Shown: positions 49,203 to 58,692 of the stretch, in pieces
Layout: each line of letters opens with the position of its first letter
How positions within the stretch are numbered: position 1 is the stretch's first letter
DNA from: Acidobacteriota bacterium
GTDB lineage: Bacteria > Acidobacteriota > Blastocatellia > RBC074
DNA length: 64,000 nt
NCBI GenBank assembly: GCA_016710075.1
Contig: JADJLO010000003.1
Span: 144,501-208,500, forward strand
Reading direction: 5' to 3'
Notes under the pieces: model-generated
Told to the model about the DNA's origin: nothing
Databases searched by the model: none
Seen by the model: only the letters and a program-made list of their open reading frames with translations
Translations under genes and position numbers: made by a program

Positions 49203-49742
49203 TTACTGGCCGAATCCACCTCCACCCTTCGCCTTGACCAGCTCAATTTCGAAAATCAGAGTGGACTTGGGAGGGATCGTTCCCATTATCATATCGCCAT
49301 ATCCCAGCTCGGGAGGAATGATCACTTTTCTCTTCCCGCCGACACGCATCGGTTCCATTCCCTTGGCGCCAAGTATTGCAATCTCCCATCCTTTGATCAT
49401 CTTCTCTTTGCCGGGCTTGTAATCGATCGTCCCGCTGTCGAATTTGAATCCGCCTTTTTGAAGAAACCCGGTATAAGCGATCACCAGCGTCTGGCCGAGA
49501 AAGGGTCTCGGCCCTTTGCCCGTAACCAGATCCTGATACTGAAGTCCCTGTGGCCCGGTCTTCATCTCGCCAACCGCCGGCTCTGTCGTGGCAACCGTCG
49601 GTGAGGGGCTCGGCGCGGCTGTTTCCGGCTCAACCGATTTTTTCGCGGTCTCAGAGGTCGATCCACCCTGACATGCGCCAAGCAATGTTAAAAAAATCGT
49701 CAGCGCCAGTACTTTTAATAAAATTTCATTCCCGGATTTCAT
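49203..49742 (-). CDS. FKBP-type peptidyl-prolyl isomerase, lipoprotein
   Basis: About 179 aa from ATG 49742, backed by GGAGAGAA upstream. The leader ends in a lipobox (LTLLGAC, Cys23), so it should be anchored to a membrane; a Thr/Pro/Ala-rich linker follows. The FKBP domain shows LQYQDLVTGKGPRPFLGQTL, VAYTGFL-type strand (IAYTGFLQKGGFKFDSG), EIAILGAKGMEPMRVGGKRK and IIPPELGYGDMIMGTIPPKS. It speeds proline isomerisation during folding of exported proteins. Confidence 0.92.
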   Translation of the reverse strand: MKSGNEILLKVLALTIFLTLLGACQGGSTSETAKKSVEPETAAPSPSPTVATTEPAVGEMKTGPQGLQYQDLVTGKGPRPFLGQTLVIAYTGFLQKGGFKFDSGTIDYKPGKEKMIKGWEIAILGAKGMEPMRVGGKRKVIIPPELGYGDMIMGTIPPKSTLIFEIELVKAKGGGGFGQ

Positions 49743-49838
49743 AAGTTCTCTCCAATGGAAAAGTTTAGTTGACGAAGCCGCTTTTGCTTCGCCTGCGACT
49801 ATGTATAATAGCGGCGGCATTAGCCGCGGTCAAAATTG

Positions 49839-50921
49839 ATGACAGGTGATCCATCCGTGAAAGAGAATACCACCAGTAAGCAAAGCCAGAAGATGTCACA
49901 GGCAGTTATCGCCATAGAGCTGAGAGATTCCGTAACCAAAGTCTCTTTAATCGAAGAGGGGTGGGGGATCATTTCCACGCTTGAAACGCCGACTCCGCAT
50001 AAAACTACGCGAGCCGCGGTTTCAGAAATGGTCAGGCTGATAATCGAGACCGCCTCGGCCAAATCCCGCGGTAGCCACGCAATTACTGCCATTGGAATAT
50101 CCGTGCCCGGCGTGGTCGACCCTCCGACCGGGCGTGTTTCAATCCCGGAGATCAGGGGATGGACAAGAGTCCCTCTCGTCCAGATGCTCGGTGAGGGACT
50201 CGATGAATCCGGACACGATATCAGCAACCCCTCGACCGTCAAACGGGCCCGGGCTCAACAAAATAAATCGGTCCATCCCGAAATTTTTGTTTTTCCCAGA
50301 CTGGCTTCCATGGCTGCGGCGGAATGCGCCGTTGGCAGCGCACGCGGTAAAAGCAATGTCATCTTTCTGGAAATTGATCAGACAATCGAAGCCGGAATAC
50401 TCTCTGACGGCAGAGTAGTTCAGGGCGGCAGCGGATTTTCGGGCGCAGCGGGCTGGATCTGCCTCTCGGAAGTCTTCAAGCACGGTTATGAATCGGCCGG
50501 GTGCCTGGAGATAGAGGCCGGAAAAGCGTCGCTCCCGCGCAGGGCCATCGAGGAATGGAGCGGCAGCCAGAACACAATGCTCGGCAAACTCATCAAAAGC
50601 GATCCTCAACACCTCGACGCCGGCACCATCATCAGAGCCGCCAGAGGCGGTGACCCCCTCGCCATCGATGTTGTCAACGAAACATGCCGTTGGATCGGCC
50701 GCTCCGTCTCAACTCTGATCTCCATTCTCAATCCTGAATCGGTGATTATCGGCGGACATACCGGGGTTCTTCTCAAGTCGTTCATCGATCAGATTCGCTC
50801 AGAGGCCGGTATCTGGAGCTACCCTCCCGCCTTCAAGGAATGCAAAATCTCAATGGGCTCCGCCGGAGAGAACGCTCAATTGATCGGCGCCGCCCGTCTG
50901 GCTCTAACCAGGAAAACATAG
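49839..50921 (+). CDS. ROK-family protein with degenerate active site
   Basis: A protein of about 360 aa with the ROK actin-like fold (ITAIGISVPGVVDPPTGRVS; GGDPLAIDVVNETCRWIGRS; LNPESVIIGGHTGVL). The motifs needed for sugar phosphorylation are not in place: the ENDANAA motif reads FPRLASMAAAECAVG, the GTGIGAG phosphate loop reads EIDQTIEAGILSDG, and the zinc cluster keeps only GCLE (GYESAGCLEIEAGK). There is no N-terminal helix-turn-helix. It may bind a sugar without phosphorylating it, or be a regulator. Start ATG 49839; a later ATG at MSQAVIAIEL is also possible. It is followed at once by a long inverted repeat. Confidence 0.78.
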   Translation: MTGDPSVKENTTSKQSQKMSQAVIAIELRDSVTKVSLIEEGWGIISTLETPTPHKTTRAAVSEMVRLIIETASAKSRGSHAITAIGISVPGVVDPPTGRVSIPEIRGWTRVPLVQMLGEGLDESGHDISNPSTVKRARAQQNKSVHPEIFVFPRLASMAAAECAVGSARGKSNVIFLEIDQTIEAGILSDGRVVQGGSGFSGAAGWICLSEVFKHGYESAGCLEIEAGKASLPRRAIEEWSGSQNTMLGKLIKSDPQHLDAGTIIRAARGGDPLAIDVVNETCRWIGRSVSTLISILNPESVIIGGHTGVLLKSFIDQIRSEAGIWSYPPAFKECKISMGSAGENAQLIGAARLALTRKT

Positions 50922-50998
50922 ATTACGAAACAGACGAAAAATTTAATGAAAATAATTTGCACATTATCTTCATTAAATTTTTCGTCTGTTTCGTAATC
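50921..50998. repeat. 30-bp perfect inverted repeat between convergent genes (copy A)
   Basis: Arms 50921-50950 and 50969-50998 are exact reverse complements, with an 18-base loop. The first arm starts GATTACGAAACAGACG and overlaps the last base of the ROK stop. It separates the plus-strand ROK gene from the minus-strand M48 gene, so it could act as a two-way terminator; each side carries A/T runs next to the stem. Copy B is at 60415-60526. Confidence 0.85.
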
Positions 50999-51006
50999 TC
51001 TCTTCC

Positions 51007-52203
51007 CTACTGACCGGAATCAGGTTTTTTCTTCAACGTAGGTCTGCCGGTTGGATCGGCGGGTTTTGATGGATCCTGAGGCTGATCGCTTTCCTTGCCG
51101 GTGTCATTCGCCGGGTCGCGTTTCTTTAGAACAGGTCGGTCTGAATCAGCAGGCTGGGTGCCGGTGGAGCCGGTGTCATCTGCCGATGTATCCCGGCGCT
51201 TGAGCACCGGCCGGTTATTGTCGGATGATTCGCCGGATGCGTCTCCGTTATTCTCCTCCGGCCGTCGTTTGAGCGTTGGTCGGCCCTCTTCGGAGCCGCC
51301 GCCGATCGACTGGCTCGAAGCCGCGCTCTGCGCCACCAGTCTGTCCCTGACATTTTTGAATTCAGAACTACTGACCTGATATTCGTTTTTATCGGGGAAG
51401 CGATTGATCAGGTTCTGGACTTCCTGAATCCGGTCACCGGTCATCGGATGGGTGCTGAATACCTTGGCAAGCTTGCCGGGCTTCTTTTTGTCCTTCACCT
51501 GGAGTTTTTCAAAGAAGGTGACCAGTGCATTCGGATCGTATCCGGAAGCCCACATATACTGGGCTCCAAGGCGGTCGGCTTCCTTTTCGGCTCCGCGTGA
51601 GAATTTGAGGAATGTCAGCGGCAAGGCGATTCCCGCCACCTGTTGGACTATGTAGCCGCCGAGTCCGCCGAAGAAGATCAGCGGAATCGATGCCCAGTTG
51701 AGAATCTCACCCTTTGATGCCTGCTCAATTCCGTGACGCGCAGCGACATGCGCTATCTCATGAGCCAGTACGCCGGCAACTTCGGCCTCGTTGTCCGCAG
51801 CTTCAAGCAGCCCGCGGTTGACATAAAGAAAACCTCCGGGCAGGGCGAAAGCGTTAACATCGTTCGAATCGAGCACTTTGATCGTAAAAGGCACTTTCGC
51901 GTCGGAATGCAGGACAATATTCTGCCCGATCCGGTTGACGAATTCATTGATGAACGGATCGGTGACTATTTTTGAACCGCGATCGACCTCGGATGCAAGC
52001 TGGCGGCCGATGGCCACTTCCTTGTCGATCGAATAGAGCGTCAGGTTACCCTTGTTGATGTCACGTTTGCCGATCAATTGCGGATCGTCCTTCATCTCGA
52101 GAGGCTTGATGCTTTTGTTCTGTGCGAATACAGGGCCGGCGATCATGGTCACCGTCAGAACAAATGCTGAAGCCTTTTGTATTGTTCTCAACCTCATTTT
52201 CAC
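51007..52203 (-). CDS. M48-family metalloprotease with repeated C-terminal tail
   Basis: A 398-aa exported zinc protease. Signal peptide (ASAFVLTVTMIAGPVFA), then the M48 catalytic part: HEIAH at 148-152 in GVLAHEIAHVAARHGIEQ, and the third ligand Glu in RGAEKEADRLGAQYMWASGY, with THPMTGDRIQEV after it. The final ~110 residues are a low-complexity tail of repeated RPTLKRRPEE / RPVLKKRDPA-like units with acidic spacers. This resembles BepA/LoiP-type proteases that act on outer-membrane proteins. The tail may anchor it to the wall or a partner; that is a guess. Confidence 0.9.
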   Translation of the reverse strand: MKMRLRTIQKASAFVLTVTMIAGPVFAQNKSIKPLEMKDDPQLIGKRDINKGNLTLYSIDKEVAIGRQLASEVDRGSKIVTDPFINEFVNRIGQNIVLHSDAKVPFTIKVLDSNDVNAFALPGGFLYVNRGLLEAADNEAEVAGVLAHEIAHVAARHGIEQASKGEILNWASIPLIFFGGLGGYIVQQVAGIALPLTFLKFSRGAEKEADRLGAQYMWASGYDPNALVTFFEKLQVKDKKKPGKLAKVFSTHPMTGDRIQEVQNLINRFPDKNEYQVSSSEFKNVRDRLVAQSAASSQSIGGGSEEGRPTLKRRPEENNGDASGESSDNNRPVLKRRDTSADDTGSTGTQPADSDRPVLKKRDPANDTGKESDQPQDPSKPADPTGRPTLKKKPDSGQ

Positions 52204-52483
52204 CCCTTCTGCTGACTTGCTTCGTTGTTTGCCGTCAATTCAGTCTATCATCAGTCTATCAAAGGACTCCGCGGGTAAATCTCTATTGAATTATAGAATA
52301 AATGCGTTCTCTTTGACGCGGGAAGTGCCTCTTCGGTTGTTAATTCTTGTGTTAAATCCCTTTCATAATCTTCAGGCAAATCTCTTGAGTCGAACTGTTT
52401 GCGGTGCTAGTATCGCCCGCGAATCGACTCGCAATAAAATTTATTTTTAAGATCACAAGCCGAACGAACAAGGACCATTGCTC

Positions 52484-54030
52484 ATGGCGTCTATTCAGGA
52501 ACCGAACAGCACTGAAGGCTCAGCTAACCACGGTTACAAGCATGATCATGATAATGAGAGGCGCGAAAATAGACGCAACCTTGTCTTGAAATGGGCGGTG
52601 GTGCTGGTAATCGGCTTTGGCCTCTACTTCAGCCCCGAGCCGGCAGGGATCGATCCGCGCGCATGGCATCTGATGGCGATATTTATCGCGACCATCGTCG
52701 GCTCGATAGCGAGACCATTGTCCGGCGGCGCGATGGTATTTCTGGGGATCGCGACAATAGCGATAACACGGTCCATGCCTTTGAGCGAGCAGGTGATGAA
52801 GACCGTCACCGATCCGAAGACGCTGGAAACGCTGAGGATCAAATCGACGCTGGCGGGTTATGCCGATCCGGTCGTCTGGCTTGTGCTGGCGGCATTTTTC
52901 ATGTCGCGTGGAATGATCAAGACAGGTCTCGGCCGGCGCATTGCGCTTATTTTCATCAGAGCGATCGGTCATCGTTCCCTGGGGCTCGGTTATGCGCTTG
53001 TGGGAACGGACATGCTGCTGGCCATGGTCATCCCATCGAACGGGGCAAGGTCGGGCGGAATCATTTTCCCCATAGCCAAAAGCGTGGCCGAAGCCTACGA
53101 CTCACGGCCCGGGCCGACGGCGCGCCGGCTCGGCGCTTTTCTGATGACGCTCATCTATCAATGCGAGGTGATCATCTGTGCGATGTTTCTCACCGGGCAG
53201 GCCGGAAATCTGCTGATCCAGAAGTTCGCGCAGCAGGTCGCTCATGTCGACTTGAACTACACGCGCTGGATGATAGGTGGCATCATTCCCGGCATAGTCT
53301 CGTTGCTCGTTATTCCTCAACTTGTTTACCGTGTCTTCCCGCCCGAGATTACTCATACTCCGGGTGCGGCCGATTTCGCCAGGGGAGAGCTTGAGAAGAT
53401 GGGCGCCATGAGCCGCCATGAGAAATTCATGCTTTTGGTCTTCGCCATGGTGGCCAGTCTTTGGATTACGACCAAATTCCATGGCATAGATTATTCTGTA
53501 GTCGCAATGCTTGGAATCAGCGTCCTCCTGCTCGCACACGTCATCAGTTGGGAGGACATGATCTCGGAGCATGCAGCCTGGGATGTCTTCATCTGGTATG
53601 GCGGACTGGTCAGAATGGCCGAAGCTCTTGGCGAAACTGGAATCACGAAGCGGTTCGCTGAGGTCGCCGCCGGTTACACTACAAACTGGAAGTGGTGGGC
53701 CGCACTGGCCCTGCTCGCGGTAATCTACTTCTACGCCCATTACGCGTTCGCCAGCATTTCGGCTCATGCCCTGGCGATGTATACGCCGTTCCTTGTCGTC
53801 GTCCCGCCGCCGGCGCCCCGTCATTCCTGGCAGTCGCCCTGCTGGCTTATTTCTCGAATCTTTCAGCTTCTCTGACACATTACGGGACGACTCCCGGACC
53901 TATCTATTTCGGCGCCGGCTATGTCTCACAGCAGCGATGGTGGCAAATGGGCTTTCTCACTTCCATCCCCAATATCCTCATCTGGGCTTCTGTAGGCATG
54001 ATCTGGTGGAAGATCCTCGGCTGGTGGTAA
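52484..54030 (+). CDS. DASS-family anion/dicarboxylate permease (single-base frameshift)
   Basis: About 515 aa from ATG 52484. A His/Asn-rich cytoplasmic start, then 11-12 membrane helices of the SLC13/DASS type: MAIFIATIVGSIARPLSGGA, VIPSNGARSGGIIFPI (a family signature motif), and FIWYGGLVRMAEALG. The frame breaks in helix 10 at 53801-53805; one added base gives FLVVVAAAGAPSFLAVALL and the ending THYGTTPGPIYFGAGYV. It probably carries dicarboxylates such as malate or 2-oxoglutarate, driven by sodium or exchange. The preceding 274 bases hold no gene. Confidence 0.88.
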
Positions 54031-54339
54031 ATAGGAGTTTGAAGTTCAAGGTTTAAAGTTTAAAGAGCCTGAGATCCAAACGTCCACAACAGCGAATTAC
54101 CTAATGGTTTAATATCGAAATCCAATCCGGGATGTTGTTGATCTTGGCAATTTTCTATTACCTTTCAATTAACTTATCAATCAGCCTATAATTCGCAATC
54201 CACGGGCCACCTCATGGAATCGTCAGGGTCTGTGGTTGACGGAATTTACAAGCTTCTCATTGGCCGACAACCTTCACTGATCGATTGTAAATCCTGTCTG
54301 AATCATTTTTTTATAAAGACAGTCTAAAAAGCGCCGTCA
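54031..54339. other. Intergenic region with one AAAGTTTAAAG repeat unit
   Basis: 309 bases. An AAGTTCAAGGTTTAAAGTTT repeat lies at 54042-54063. The rest is AT-rich and presumably holds the promoter of the next gene; no frame is convincing. Confidence 0.5.
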
Positions 54340-55677
54340 ATGAAAACGTCCCTCACGCGGTCCTGGCTCAATCCCGCTCGAATGAGTGGATTTGCCTGGT
54401 GCTTTCACTTCTCTATTCTTATCTGCGCTCTGCTGGCGTGTGGGGAGATATCCGTCAGCGGCAATGATATGGACTGCCCGCCGTCGATTACTACTTATCC
54501 TTTTTCGATTATCAGGTGTGAAACTTTGGAGGATAAAGTGGTTGGTCAGGTGCTCACAGAAGATATTGCTGACGGCAGTCTTGAACTCGAGCTGACGGAA
54601 GTTCCTGCCGGGCTTACCGTTTCGGCGATTTTCAACGATGAGGGGAACATCGTTGCAACAATCTCGGCGGATTGCGATGCGAAGATCGGGACTGTCTTTA
54701 TCGGGATCAAGGTAATCAACGTCGATGGACTCTGCTCCATAGCATCGTTGATGGTGCATATCAAAGATGCAGCGGGTGAGCAGCCGGAGATTCCCGACCT
54801 GAGTCCGGGTGTCGGCTCAATGCTGGTTTACAATCTTTCGACCTCGAGCATCAGCAATCCATCCAGTCAAAATACCAGAATCAATATGACCAATACCCAT
54901 CAGCATAAATCCGTGTCGATCCATCTTTTCTGGGTTGATGGAGAGACGTGCCAGGTGGCCGACTCGACCACCTGCCTGACTCCGAACCAGACTCTCAGCC
55001 TGCTGTCTTCAGATATCGATCCGGGGATAACCGGGTTTCTGGTTGCCGTTGCCATGGATAAGCAGACTGGCATGCCGATAAGTTTCAACTATCTGATGGG
55101 CGATGAGTACGTGAAGCTCGAATCGGGGCATGAGTCAAATCTGCGAGCTGAGGCGATAAAATCCAGCGAGGTCATCAATCCGGCAATACAGACGGGGCCG
55201 GTTGAAGCCGAGATCAGATTCGATGGAATACATTATCAGCAAATGCCGCGCACGCTGTGCTTGTCGAATCTATCTTCGAATGAAAACAACAACCAGACGA
55301 TGCTGATCGTCAACCGCATCGGGGGAGACATTTCGGCGAGCTTTGATAAAATCGGGGAGATGTTCGGTCTTGTTTACGATGGCCAGGGCGACAGCTATGG
55401 ATTCTGTGTGAATGAAACAACATGTCAATTCATTTCAATCATGGGACCCAATTTCCCCAAAACCTCACCTCGTCTCGACGATATCATCCCTTCGGGCAGG
55501 AGCGGCTGGTTGAAGATATGGGCGACAAATGACATCTCCATTCTCGGATCAGTCATCATCCAAAATCCTGACACCAACTCTGTTTCTGACGTCTTCAAAC
55601 AGGGCCATAACCTGCACAAATTGACATACAACAGCATCTCTTTTCTGACAGTCCCCATCTTCCCGGCCGGCTGCTGA
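54340..55677 (+). CDS. Exported protein of an acidobacterial family, unknown function
   Basis: A 445-aa protein with a signal peptide (WCFHFSILICALLACG). Residues 45-145 look like an Ig-like beta domain (VVGQVLTEDIADGSLELELT). The remainder is a separate domain with paired cysteines (DGETCQVADSTTCLTPNQTL), the stretch GITGFLVAVAMDKQTGMPIS, and FDGIHYQQMPRTLCLSNLSS and PSGRSGWLKIWATNDISILG. I recall similar domains in acidobacterial genomes annotated as hypothetical. It is probably secreted or surface-exposed. It ends two bases from the convergent TPR gene. Confidence 0.65.
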   Translation: MKTSLTRSWLNPARMSGFAWCFHFSILICALLACGEISVSGNDMDCPPSITTYPFSIIRCETLEDKVVGQVLTEDIADGSLELELTEVPAGLTVSAIFNDEGNIVATISADCDAKIGTVFIGIKVINVDGLCSIASLMVHIKDAAGEQPEIPDLSPGVGSMLVYNLSTSSISNPSSQNTRINMTNTHQHKSVSIHLFWVDGETCQVADSTTCLTPNQTLSLLSSDIDPGITGFLVAVAMDKQTGMPISFNYLMGDEYVKLESGHESNLRAEAIKSSEVINPAIQTGPVEAEIRFDGIHYQQMPRTLCLSNLSSNENNNQTMLIVNRIGGDISASFDKIGEMFGLVYDGQGDSYGFCVNETTCQFISIMGPNFPKTSPRLDDIIPSGRSGWLKIWATNDISILGSVIIQNPDTNSVSDVFKQGHNLHKLTYNSISFLTVPIFPAGC

Positions 55678-55678
55678 T

Positions 55679-55993
55679 TCAAATCATATCTGCGAGAGCC
55701 ATCTCGAATTCCTGAGCCATGCCGGGGTGGCCGTGCCGTGTTGCCGCCGAGATGCCCTGCTGGTAGGCTTCGCGGGCCTCATCGACCCTTCCCATGCGCT
55801 CCAGCGCCTGAGCCAGCTTGCCGTAAGCATTTCCCTGATCGTCGGCGAGGCCAAGATACGCCTTCAATTCGACGGCGGCCTCTTCAAACCTTTCCAGTTT
55901 AAGCAGTTCATTGGCCAGCCCAAAACGGACGGTTGTGTTATTCGGTTCGGCCTCGATCATCTTCCTGAACAATTCGATTCTTGATTCGGACAT
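55679..55993 (-). CDS. Small TPR protein
   Basis: A 104-aa protein with two to three TPR units (NNTTVRFGLANELLKLERFE; DDQGNAYGKLAQALERMGRV; DEAREAYQQGISAATRHGHP). There is no signal peptide, so it should be cytoplasmic. Minus strand, convergent with the gene at 54340. It probably mediates a protein contact; its partner is unknown. Confidence 0.82.
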   Translation of the reverse strand: MSESRIELFRKMIEAEPNNTTVRFGLANELLKLERFEEAAVELKAYLGLADDQGNAYGKLAQALERMGRVDEAREAYQQGISAATRHGHPGMAQEFEMALADMI

Positions 55994-56013
55994 TTACTTC
56001 TCCTTTGTTTTTA

Positions 56014-56101
56014 GCGAGTTTTAAGTTTAAGGTCGATTGTGATTCTTTCCAAGCTGCGACTTTGGAATTTCAACCTTAAACTTTACACTTTTTACACTTA
56101 T
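56014..56101. repeat. AAAGTTTAAAG-family repeat (degenerate)
   Basis: TTTAAGTTTAAGG (about 56021-56033) faces CCTTAAACTTTACACTTTTT (about 56074-56093), an imperfect hairpin between the divergent TPR and Lys-rich genes. Confidence 0.55.
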
Positions 56102-56194
56102 ACTTAATGGGTCTGTCCGGCAGGCAGTGATCTTTATTTAAACCGCAGGATTATTCCGGCGGCCATTTTCATCTTGAAACACAGAGGCAAGATT

Positions 56195-56531
56195 ATGGCG
56201 AAGGCACATCAGAATGATTCCGATAAGACCGAGAAGCCCAGGAAGTCGAAAGAGAAGGGCGAGAAGAAAGAGCTGATAGGCAGGGTCAGGAAGGTCATCA
56301 AAAAATCACGTCGCAAGCTGAGCGAAGAGAAGTTCGAGAAGGAGCTTCAGCGGACTATCTCATTTCTTGAAGAGATGCAGGAGAAACTCAATAAATCCGC
56401 AGTAACCAAAGCGAGCGACGAAGTCGTAGCGAAACCGAATCCGCAAGGCTCAAAACCCAAAGCCAAAAAAAGCAGCGGCAAGAAAGAAGAAGGTAACTCC
56501 TGCAGCCGGCGGCAAACAGAAGGCCGGCTGA
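56195..56531 (+). CDS. Lys-rich protein with AlgP/histone-like tail (single-base frameshift)
   Basis: About 111 aa. The first part is charged (MAKAHQNDSDKTEKPRKSKE), followed by a helix (SEEKFEKELQRTISFLEEMQ), and a basic tail. The printed frame ends RRQTEGRLRHLC; removing one A from the seven-A run 56465-56471 gives KKAAARKKKVTPAAGGKQ and a stop at 56529. That tail resembles the Lys/Ala/Pro tails of DNA-binding histone-like proteins. It may bind nucleic acid; there is no strong evidence beyond composition. Confidence 0.6.
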
Positions 56532-56575
56532 GACATCTTTGCTAATTTTGCGATCGGGAAAATTAAACTTTCGAT

Positions 56576-56878
56576 ATGGCGATCCTGATAGATTCCTTTC
56601 ACAATGGGGCGCGAGGACCTTTCCGATATTGGCATCGACGCTGTGGTCATCTGGTTTCCGACACATCGATTGATGAGCTTCATCAGTTTGCGGAGTCGCT
56701 TGGACTGCGTCGGGAATGGTTCCAGATGAAATCGATACCCCACTACGATCTGACCGGCGTGGTCTATGACCTGGCCATCGAGCGGGGCGCCGTTCTGGTC
56801 TCTTCCAGGGAAATTGTGATGCGCGCGGTCAGGATTACAGAGTACAATTTCCGGCTTGAGATTCAGACGGAAGGTTGA
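56576..56878 (+). CDS. DUF4031 domain protein
   Basis: A 100-aa protein of the DUF4031 type: a short opening strand, HRRCGHLVSDTSIDELHQFA, the LGLRREWFQ motif, and PHYDLTGVVYDLAIERGAVL, closely following the family pattern (LVAD...ELH.FA..IG..R.WFQ...HYDL...A...GA). Its biochemical function is unknown. It starts 44 bases after the Lys-rich gene, same strand. Confidence 0.78.
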   Translation: MAILIDSFHNGARGPFRYWHRRCGHLVSDTSIDELHQFAESLGLRREWFQMKSIPHYDLTGVVYDLAIERGAVLVSSREIVMRAVRITEYNFRLEIQTEG

Positions 56879-56973
56879 GCTCCGGACATGTCCAAATTGA
56901 CAGCAGTTTTAACCGCGTGATACTTTGACCATTCTTTTTATTCCCTTTTAGTCAACCAGGAGTTCCAGCTTCA

Positions 56974-57624
56974 ATGAATATAGATCCGGGAAGAATTATC
57001 ATGTGGTTCGTCATTTTTCTGCTCTCACTGACGGTGCATGAATGTGCACACGCATGGGCGGCGGAAAAATCCGGCGATTCTACAGGCAGATATCTTGGCA
57101 GGGTCACGCTCAATCCGATACCTCACATCGATGTGTTCGGGACGATCATCTTTCCATTGATAGCGATCACGACCGGCGGGTGGATGTTCGGATGGGCCAA
57201 ACCAGTCCCGTTTAATTCAATGAATCTGAGGAACAGGAAATGGGGGGAGATCATCATTGCATCCGCCGGACCGATCAGTAATCTGATGCTGGTGGCGATC
57301 TTTCTGGTGCTTTTCAGGATTTTCTTCCGCAACCCGCTGATTTCCCCCGACGCGTTGGGGGAAATGGCCCAGCCGATAGCGATGATGCTTGGAATCGGCA
57401 TGTCGCTCAATATCATTTTGGCAGTATTCAACCTGATCCCGGTGCCGCCGCTGGATGGGAGTCACGTTCTGCGAAATCTTCTGCCGGACAGCCTGGCTGA
57501 AAAGTACGAACAGATTCCCGCCTGGGCGGGATTCATTGTCCTCTTTCTGCTGGTTAGAATCGGCTTTACCAGCCTCTTGACGACCCCGATCTTCAATCTG
57601 GTGGAAATGATTCTGTCATTCTGA
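56974..57624 (+). CDS. Site-2 protease family (M50) membrane metalloprotease
   Basis: A 216-aa integral membrane protease. The zinc site HECAH lies at residues 22-26 in the first helix, and the second motif is in FNLIPVPPLDGSHVL, which supplies the Asp ligand. Short M50B type without a PDZ domain. Such enzymes cut proteins within the membrane in regulatory or quality-control pathways. It opens a co-oriented run with trpS, scpA and scpB, an order also seen in other bacteria. Confidence 0.92.
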   Translation: MNIDPGRIIMWFVIFLLSLTVHECAHAWAAEKSGDSTGRYLGRVTLNPIPHIDVFGTIIFPLIAITTGGWMFGWAKPVPFNSMNLRNRKWGEIIIASAGPISNLMLVAIFLVLFRIFFRNPLISPDALGEMAQPIAMMLGIGMSLNIILAVFNLIPVPPLDGSHVLRNLLPDSLAEKYEQIPAWAGFIVLFLLVRIGFTSLLTTPIFNLVEMILSF

Positions 57625-57690
57625 CTCACAGATTGAAATGCACATCCGGTCGAAATTTTCAGGCACTATTTATTCATCGAACATTTATTT

Positions 57691-58677
57691 ATGAAACGCA
57701 TCGCAAGTGGAATGCGCCCGACAGGCAGGCTGCACCTTGGCAATTACGAGGGGGCGCTCAAAAACTGGGTCAGGCTTCAGGACAGTCATCATTGCTATTA
57801 TTTCGTGGCTGACTGGCATGCTTTGACTTCGGATTATGCCGACACTTCACTGATCAAGCAGAACACGATGTCGATGGTGACGGACTGGCTGGCGGCAGGT
57901 CTGGATCCGAACCGGAGCACGATCTTTCTGCAGTCTCTCGTGCCGGAGCATGCCGAACTGCACATCTATTTTTCCGCGGTTACTCCGCTTGGCTGGCTCG
58001 AGCGTGTGCCGACCTACAAGGAACAGCGCGAGAACATCACGGACAAGGATCTTGGCAACTACGCTTTCCTGGGATATCCGGTGCTCCAGGCGGCGGATAT
58101 CTGCATGTACAAGGCCCATTTCGTACCTGTCGGGCAGGACCAGGTGGCGCATGTGGAGCTGACGCGCGAGATAGTCAGACGCTTCAATAATTTCTACGGC
58201 GAAGTCTTTCCCGAACCCGAAGCTCTGCTGACCGCGTCGCCCAAGCTGGTAGGGACTGACGGGCGAAAAATGTCAAAGAGTTACAACAACACGATCGAGC
58301 TCGCCGATTCGCCCGAAACCATTCTTGCCAAAGCCAGGCAGATGATCACCGATCGCACGCGCGTCAAGCGCACCGATCCGGGTCATCCTGAGGATTGCGA
58401 TGTCTGCAAGATGCACCGGATGTTCGTTCCTGCGGAGATTGCGGATAAATTCGATGAAGACTGCCGTGGCGCCGGCATCGGCTGCGTCGATCGCAAGAAG
58501 GCCCTGGCAAACTCCATCATCGAATATCTCGCTCCGATAACCGAGCGGCTGAACTATTACCGCAGCCACCAGGATGAGGTCAATGACATCATCCTTGAAG
58601 GCTCGAAACGCGCCCGCGAAGAGGCCTGGCGCATCATGGCCGAAGTCCGCCGCGCCATGAAGATTGACTGGTACTGA
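57691..58677 (+). CDS. trpS: Tryptophanyl-tRNA synthetase
   Basis: A 328-aa class I synthetase, the normal length. The HIGH-type motif is HLGNY (residues 15-19) within RPTGRLHLGNYEG; the KMSKS loop is GRKMSKSYNN; and LGYPVLQAADICMYKAHFVP with VGQDQVAHVELTREIVRRFN is typical of TrpS. It charges tRNA-Trp in the cytoplasm. A patch CDVCKMH and DCRGAGIGC adds extra cysteines, seen in some bacterial members. Confidence 0.95.
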   Translation: MKRIASGMRPTGRLHLGNYEGALKNWVRLQDSHHCYYFVADWHALTSDYADTSLIKQNTMSMVTDWLAAGLDPNRSTIFLQSLVPEHAELHIYFSAVTPLGWLERVPTYKEQRENITDKDLGNYAFLGYPVLQAADICMYKAHFVPVGQDQVAHVELTREIVRRFNNFYGEVFPEPEALLTASPKLVGTDGRKMSKSYNNTIELADSPETILAKARQMITDRTRVKRTDPGHPEDCDVCKMHRMFVPAEIADKFDEDCRGAGIGCVDRKKALANSIIEYLAPITERLNYYRSHQDEVNDIILEGSKRAREEAWRIMAEVRRAMKIDWY

Positions 58678-58692
58678 GTCTGGGTCCTGATA

